Assembly (NCBI GenBank): GCA_009692395.1
Contig: SHZG01000127.1
Coordinates: forward strand, 1 to 6,780
Length of the DNA stretch: 6,780 bases
Direction: 5' to 3'
Origin: Methylococcales bacterium
GTDB taxonomy: Bacteria; Pseudomonadota; Gammaproteobacteria; Methylococcales; Methylomonadaceae
The translations under genes and the position numbers were made by a program. Shown in pieces: positions 5,443 to 6,780 of the stretch (position 1 is the stretch's first letter; every line of letters begins with the position of its first letter). The notes below the pieces were generated by a model. The model was not told the origin of the DNA. It saw only the letters and a program-made list of their open reading frames with translations, and searched no databases.

Positions 5443-6221
5443 TCAAGATTTAGATGAAAGATGGCGTTTGCTACGCCACGCGGCAAGTTGTGCGTAACCT
5501 AACACGGTAATAATAGGAAACAAACTGGCAAAGGCAATTAAGCCAAAACCATCTATTAATGGATTGCGATCAGGCACAGCTTGCGCTAAACCTAAACCTA
5601 ACGCGGTGACTCACGGCACAGTCACGGTTGAGGTCGTGACTCCACCTGAATCATAAGCCAAGCCAATAATAAATTTAGGCGCGAATAAAGTTTGTATCAG
5701 TACCAGCACATAACCGATGACGATAAATACATAGAGTTCGATACCCGTGACAATACGAAACGTCCCCAGTGCTATACCAAACGCCACGCCAATGGAAACC
5801 GCAATGCGTAAGCCACACGCTTGAATAGTGCCGCCTGAAATCTGTTCGGCTTTTATTGCCACTGCTAATAAAGAGGGTTCAGCTAAGGTTGTTGCGAAAC
5901 CAATACTTGCGGCAAACACATACACCCAGAAATACGCAGACCAACTCAGCACATATTCATGCGGGTTAATACCCAAAAATTCCGCGCTGGTCAATTGCTT
6001 TGCCATCAACTTACCCAATGGAAACAACGCCATATCCAGACCTTCGAGGAAAAAATCAATGCCTAATAATACATAGATAAAGCCAATCAGGGTTTTTTAG
6101 GATTAGCTAAAGGCTGACGAATCACCAGCAATTGAAAGCCGATGATAATCACTGCAATCGGTAATACATCGCGGCAGGTTGCCAACAATGCCAAAGTAAA
6201 ATGCGTCAACCACGCAATCAT
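5443..6221 (-). pseudogene. DUF1538 membrane protein, second copy, with frameshift and nonsense codon
   Basis: The ATG at 6221 overlaps the stop of the preceding DUF1538 gene (ATGA, 6218-6221). Frame one gives 44 residues, MIAWLTHFTLALLATCRDVL..., with a hydrophobic helix, and ends in TGA at 6087-6089. Restoring one base at the homopolymer (forward T6, 6093-6098) continues LIGFIYVLLGIDFFLEGLDM, followed by ALFPLGKLMAKQLT, conserved in DUF1538 proteins. The protein runs on through AEPSLLAVAIKAEQISGGTI, CGLRIAVSIGVAFGIALGTF and IGLAYDSGGVTTSTVTVP. A TGA at 5611-5613 follows, where the neighbouring copy has Leu (TTA). Beyond it VTALGLGLAQAVPDRNPLID and GFGLIAFASLFPI continue in frame to TGA at 5443. 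The intact form would be about 260 residues with several transmembrane helices. The function of DUF1538 is uncharacterised; the polytopic form suggests transport. The coding character is well kept, so the lesions are recent or are read errors. Confidence 0.8.
5528..5568 (-). repeat. 41-bp imperfect direct repeat within DUF1538, copy B
   Basis: This segment matches 6267-6307 at about 37 of 41 positions and encodes the same RNPxIDGFGLIAFA stretch near the C-terminus. It records the tandem duplication of the DUF1538 gene. Homologous recombination between the copies would delete about 740 bp. Confidence 0.75.
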
Positions 6222-6637
6222 CGTATGACTCCATAAGCCATGACGAAAATCATGGGCGTTAATGACGCAAAGGCAATTAAACCAAAACCGTCTATTATCG
6301 GATTGCGTCCTTTAATTGCCGTTGCTAAACCGACACCTAAGGCGGTGACTAAAGGTACGGTAATGGTAGAAGTCGTTACACCCCCTGAATCATAAGCGAT
6401 ACCGATAATATCAGCAGGGGCGAACGGTGTGATGAGAATGATGCCGCAATAACCACCGATAATTAGATAATACAATGGCCAGCCACGGATGATTCTTAAC
6501 ACGCCGACTAGAATCGCAAAGCCCACTGATAAGGCAACGGTGATACGCAAACCTAAGGCGTAACTGCTTGTGGCTTCGCTACCGTGAGCAATAATATTAC
6601 CTTTGCTGGCAATGTCTGCCGCTTCTGCGGCAATATA
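6218..6637 (-). pseudogene. DUF1538 membrane protein, first copy, 5' part removed by IS630-type insertion
   Basis: The minus-strand frame preserves about 140 codons of the C-terminal half: AAEAADIASKGNII..., GLRITVALSVGFAILVGVLR, IIRGWPLYYLIIGGYCGIIL, IGIAYDSGGVTTSTITVPLV and NPIIDGFGLIAFASLTPMIF. Several hydrophobic helices are evident, and GIAYDSGGVTTST is shared with the second copy. Upstream of about 6637 the homology stops, and the frame reads AT-rich sequence of the adjoining IS630-type end to a stop. No ATG is present; TTG at 6550 is the first alternative start and would miss part of the domain. In DUF1538 families the domain often occurs in pairs, and here the two are separate but ATGA-coupled genes. 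The missing 5' half and promoter presumably lie beyond the IS. The function is unknown, probably membrane transport. Confidence 0.8.
6267..6307 (-). repeat. 41-bp imperfect direct repeat within DUF1538, copy A
   Basis: Partner of 5528-5568, with four mismatches. Conservation is also visible just upstream in both copies, where AYDSGGVTTST is encoded (around 5640-5660 and 6375-6400). Confidence 0.75.
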
Positions 6638-6647
6638 GCAAAAGCAG

Positions 6648-6653
6648 TATAAT
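6648..6653 (+). promoter_or_regulatory. Candidate -10 box of the IS630-type transposase
   Basis: TATAAT on the plus strand lies 18 nt before the transposase ATG, within the presumed IS end. No good -35 hexamer is visible upstream at 16-18 nt, where the DUF1538 flank would have to supply it. The predicted leader is very short and has no Shine-Dalgarno. Confidence 0.4.
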
Positions 6654-6671
6654 TTGATTATTTTAAATTAG

Positions 6672-6780
6672 ATGACATATTCAGCCGATTTCCGCCAAAA
6701 AGTATTGACGATTAAAGAACAAGAAGGGCTAACACAAGCGGAAGCGGCAGTGCGTTTTGGTGTTGGAGTGGCAAGTATAA
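6672..6780 (+). CDS. IS630-family transposase, N-terminal helix-turn-helix (partial)
   Basis: The plus-strand frame begins MTYSADFRQKVLTIKEQEG, followed by LTQAEAAVRFGVGVASI (36 residues before the window ends). This is the characteristic start of IS630-type transposases: a short FRxKVL helix, then a helix-turn-helix with the LTQxEAAxxFGVxxxSI pattern that recognises the element's terminal repeats. The DDE catalytic domain, whether fused or in a second frame-shifted ORF, lies outside. It runs opposite to every cellular gene here and sits at the break in the DUF1538 gene. Completeness cannot be assessed. Confidence 0.85.
   Translation, partial: MTYSADFRQKVLTIKEQEGLTQAEAAVRFGVGVASI

Larger units (their letters stand above)
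6636..6780 (+). mobile_element. IS630-family insertion sequence, left end (partial)
   Basis: The DUF1538 homology ends at a TATA stretch (6634-6637) and is replaced by AT-rich sequence leading into an IS630-type transposase start at 6672. IS630/Tc1-type elements insert at TA dinucleotides, which fits the junction, so the element probably begins at 6636 or 6638 with GCAAAAGCAGTATAA. Neither the inverted terminal repeat nor the TA duplication can be confirmed without the other end. Confidence 0.65.

Noticed and set aside
5435..5446. TTG start for the PII-like protein
   Set aside because: No ribosome site precedes it, it overlaps the DUF1538 stop, and family members begin at the M-x-F-K-L equivalent of ATG 5434.
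2430..5613. TGA read as Trp (altered genetic code)
   Set aside because: One internal TGA is at a Trp-like position but the other replaces Leu, and TGA serves as a normal stop in the PII-like gene within an ATGA overlap.
1..6780. CRISPR array, tRNA or rRNA genes
   Set aside because: No regularly spaced repeats and no tRNA or rRNA signature were recognised on either strand by eye.

Overview
The window reads as a mobile-element-rich stretch of a gammaproteobacterial chromosome of moderately low GC. The best clue is an NADH dehydrogenase that follows the Escherichia coli Ndh sequence almost from end to end. Together with the IS1-type and IS630-type ends, palindromic intergenic repeats and damaged genes, this would fit a sulfur-oxidiser-like lineage (Thiotrichales/Beggiatoaceae). 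That placement is an impression, not a demonstration. No rRNA, tRNA or CRISPR array was seen.

All cellular genes lie on the minus strand, so they are transcribed from right to left. Positions 1-190 hold the left end of an IS1-family element, with the start of insA running off the window. Positions 191-282 hold nothing recognisable. Next comes a small membrane protein of the YcxB type (283-813) and a composite palindromic repeat of about 100 bp (828-929). A probable operon follows, given in transcription order: a PP-loop ATPase with a C-terminal NFACT-R-like region, probably an RNA-thiolation enzyme (4582-3539); a group-4 glycosyltransferase that abuts it directly and has a broken C-terminus (3538-2277); and type II NADH dehydrogenase ndh (2235-940). 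A perfect TATAAT lies just upstream of the PP-loop gene.

The right part, 4683-6637, is a second tightly packed unit. It contains two consecutive DUF1538 membrane-protein genes, a tyrosine-free PII-like protein and a two-CBS-domain protein. They are joined by ATGA overlaps or an 8-nt gap. The layout suggests an integral membrane transporter or channel of unknown substrate, controlled by a PII-like trimer and a nucleotide-sensing CBS protein. The unit is damaged here. The upstream DUF1538 gene is cut by an IS630-type element whose transposase starts at 6672 and points out of the window. The second DUF1538 gene carries a frameshift at a six-base homopolymer and a nonsense TGA.

The most noteworthy points are the DUF1538/PII-like/CBS module, the recurrent kind of lesion (one-base loss at A/T six-mers plus a nonsense TGA, in two separate genes), the composite palindromic repeat, and the PP-loop/NFACT-R enzyme coupled to a glycosyltransferase.
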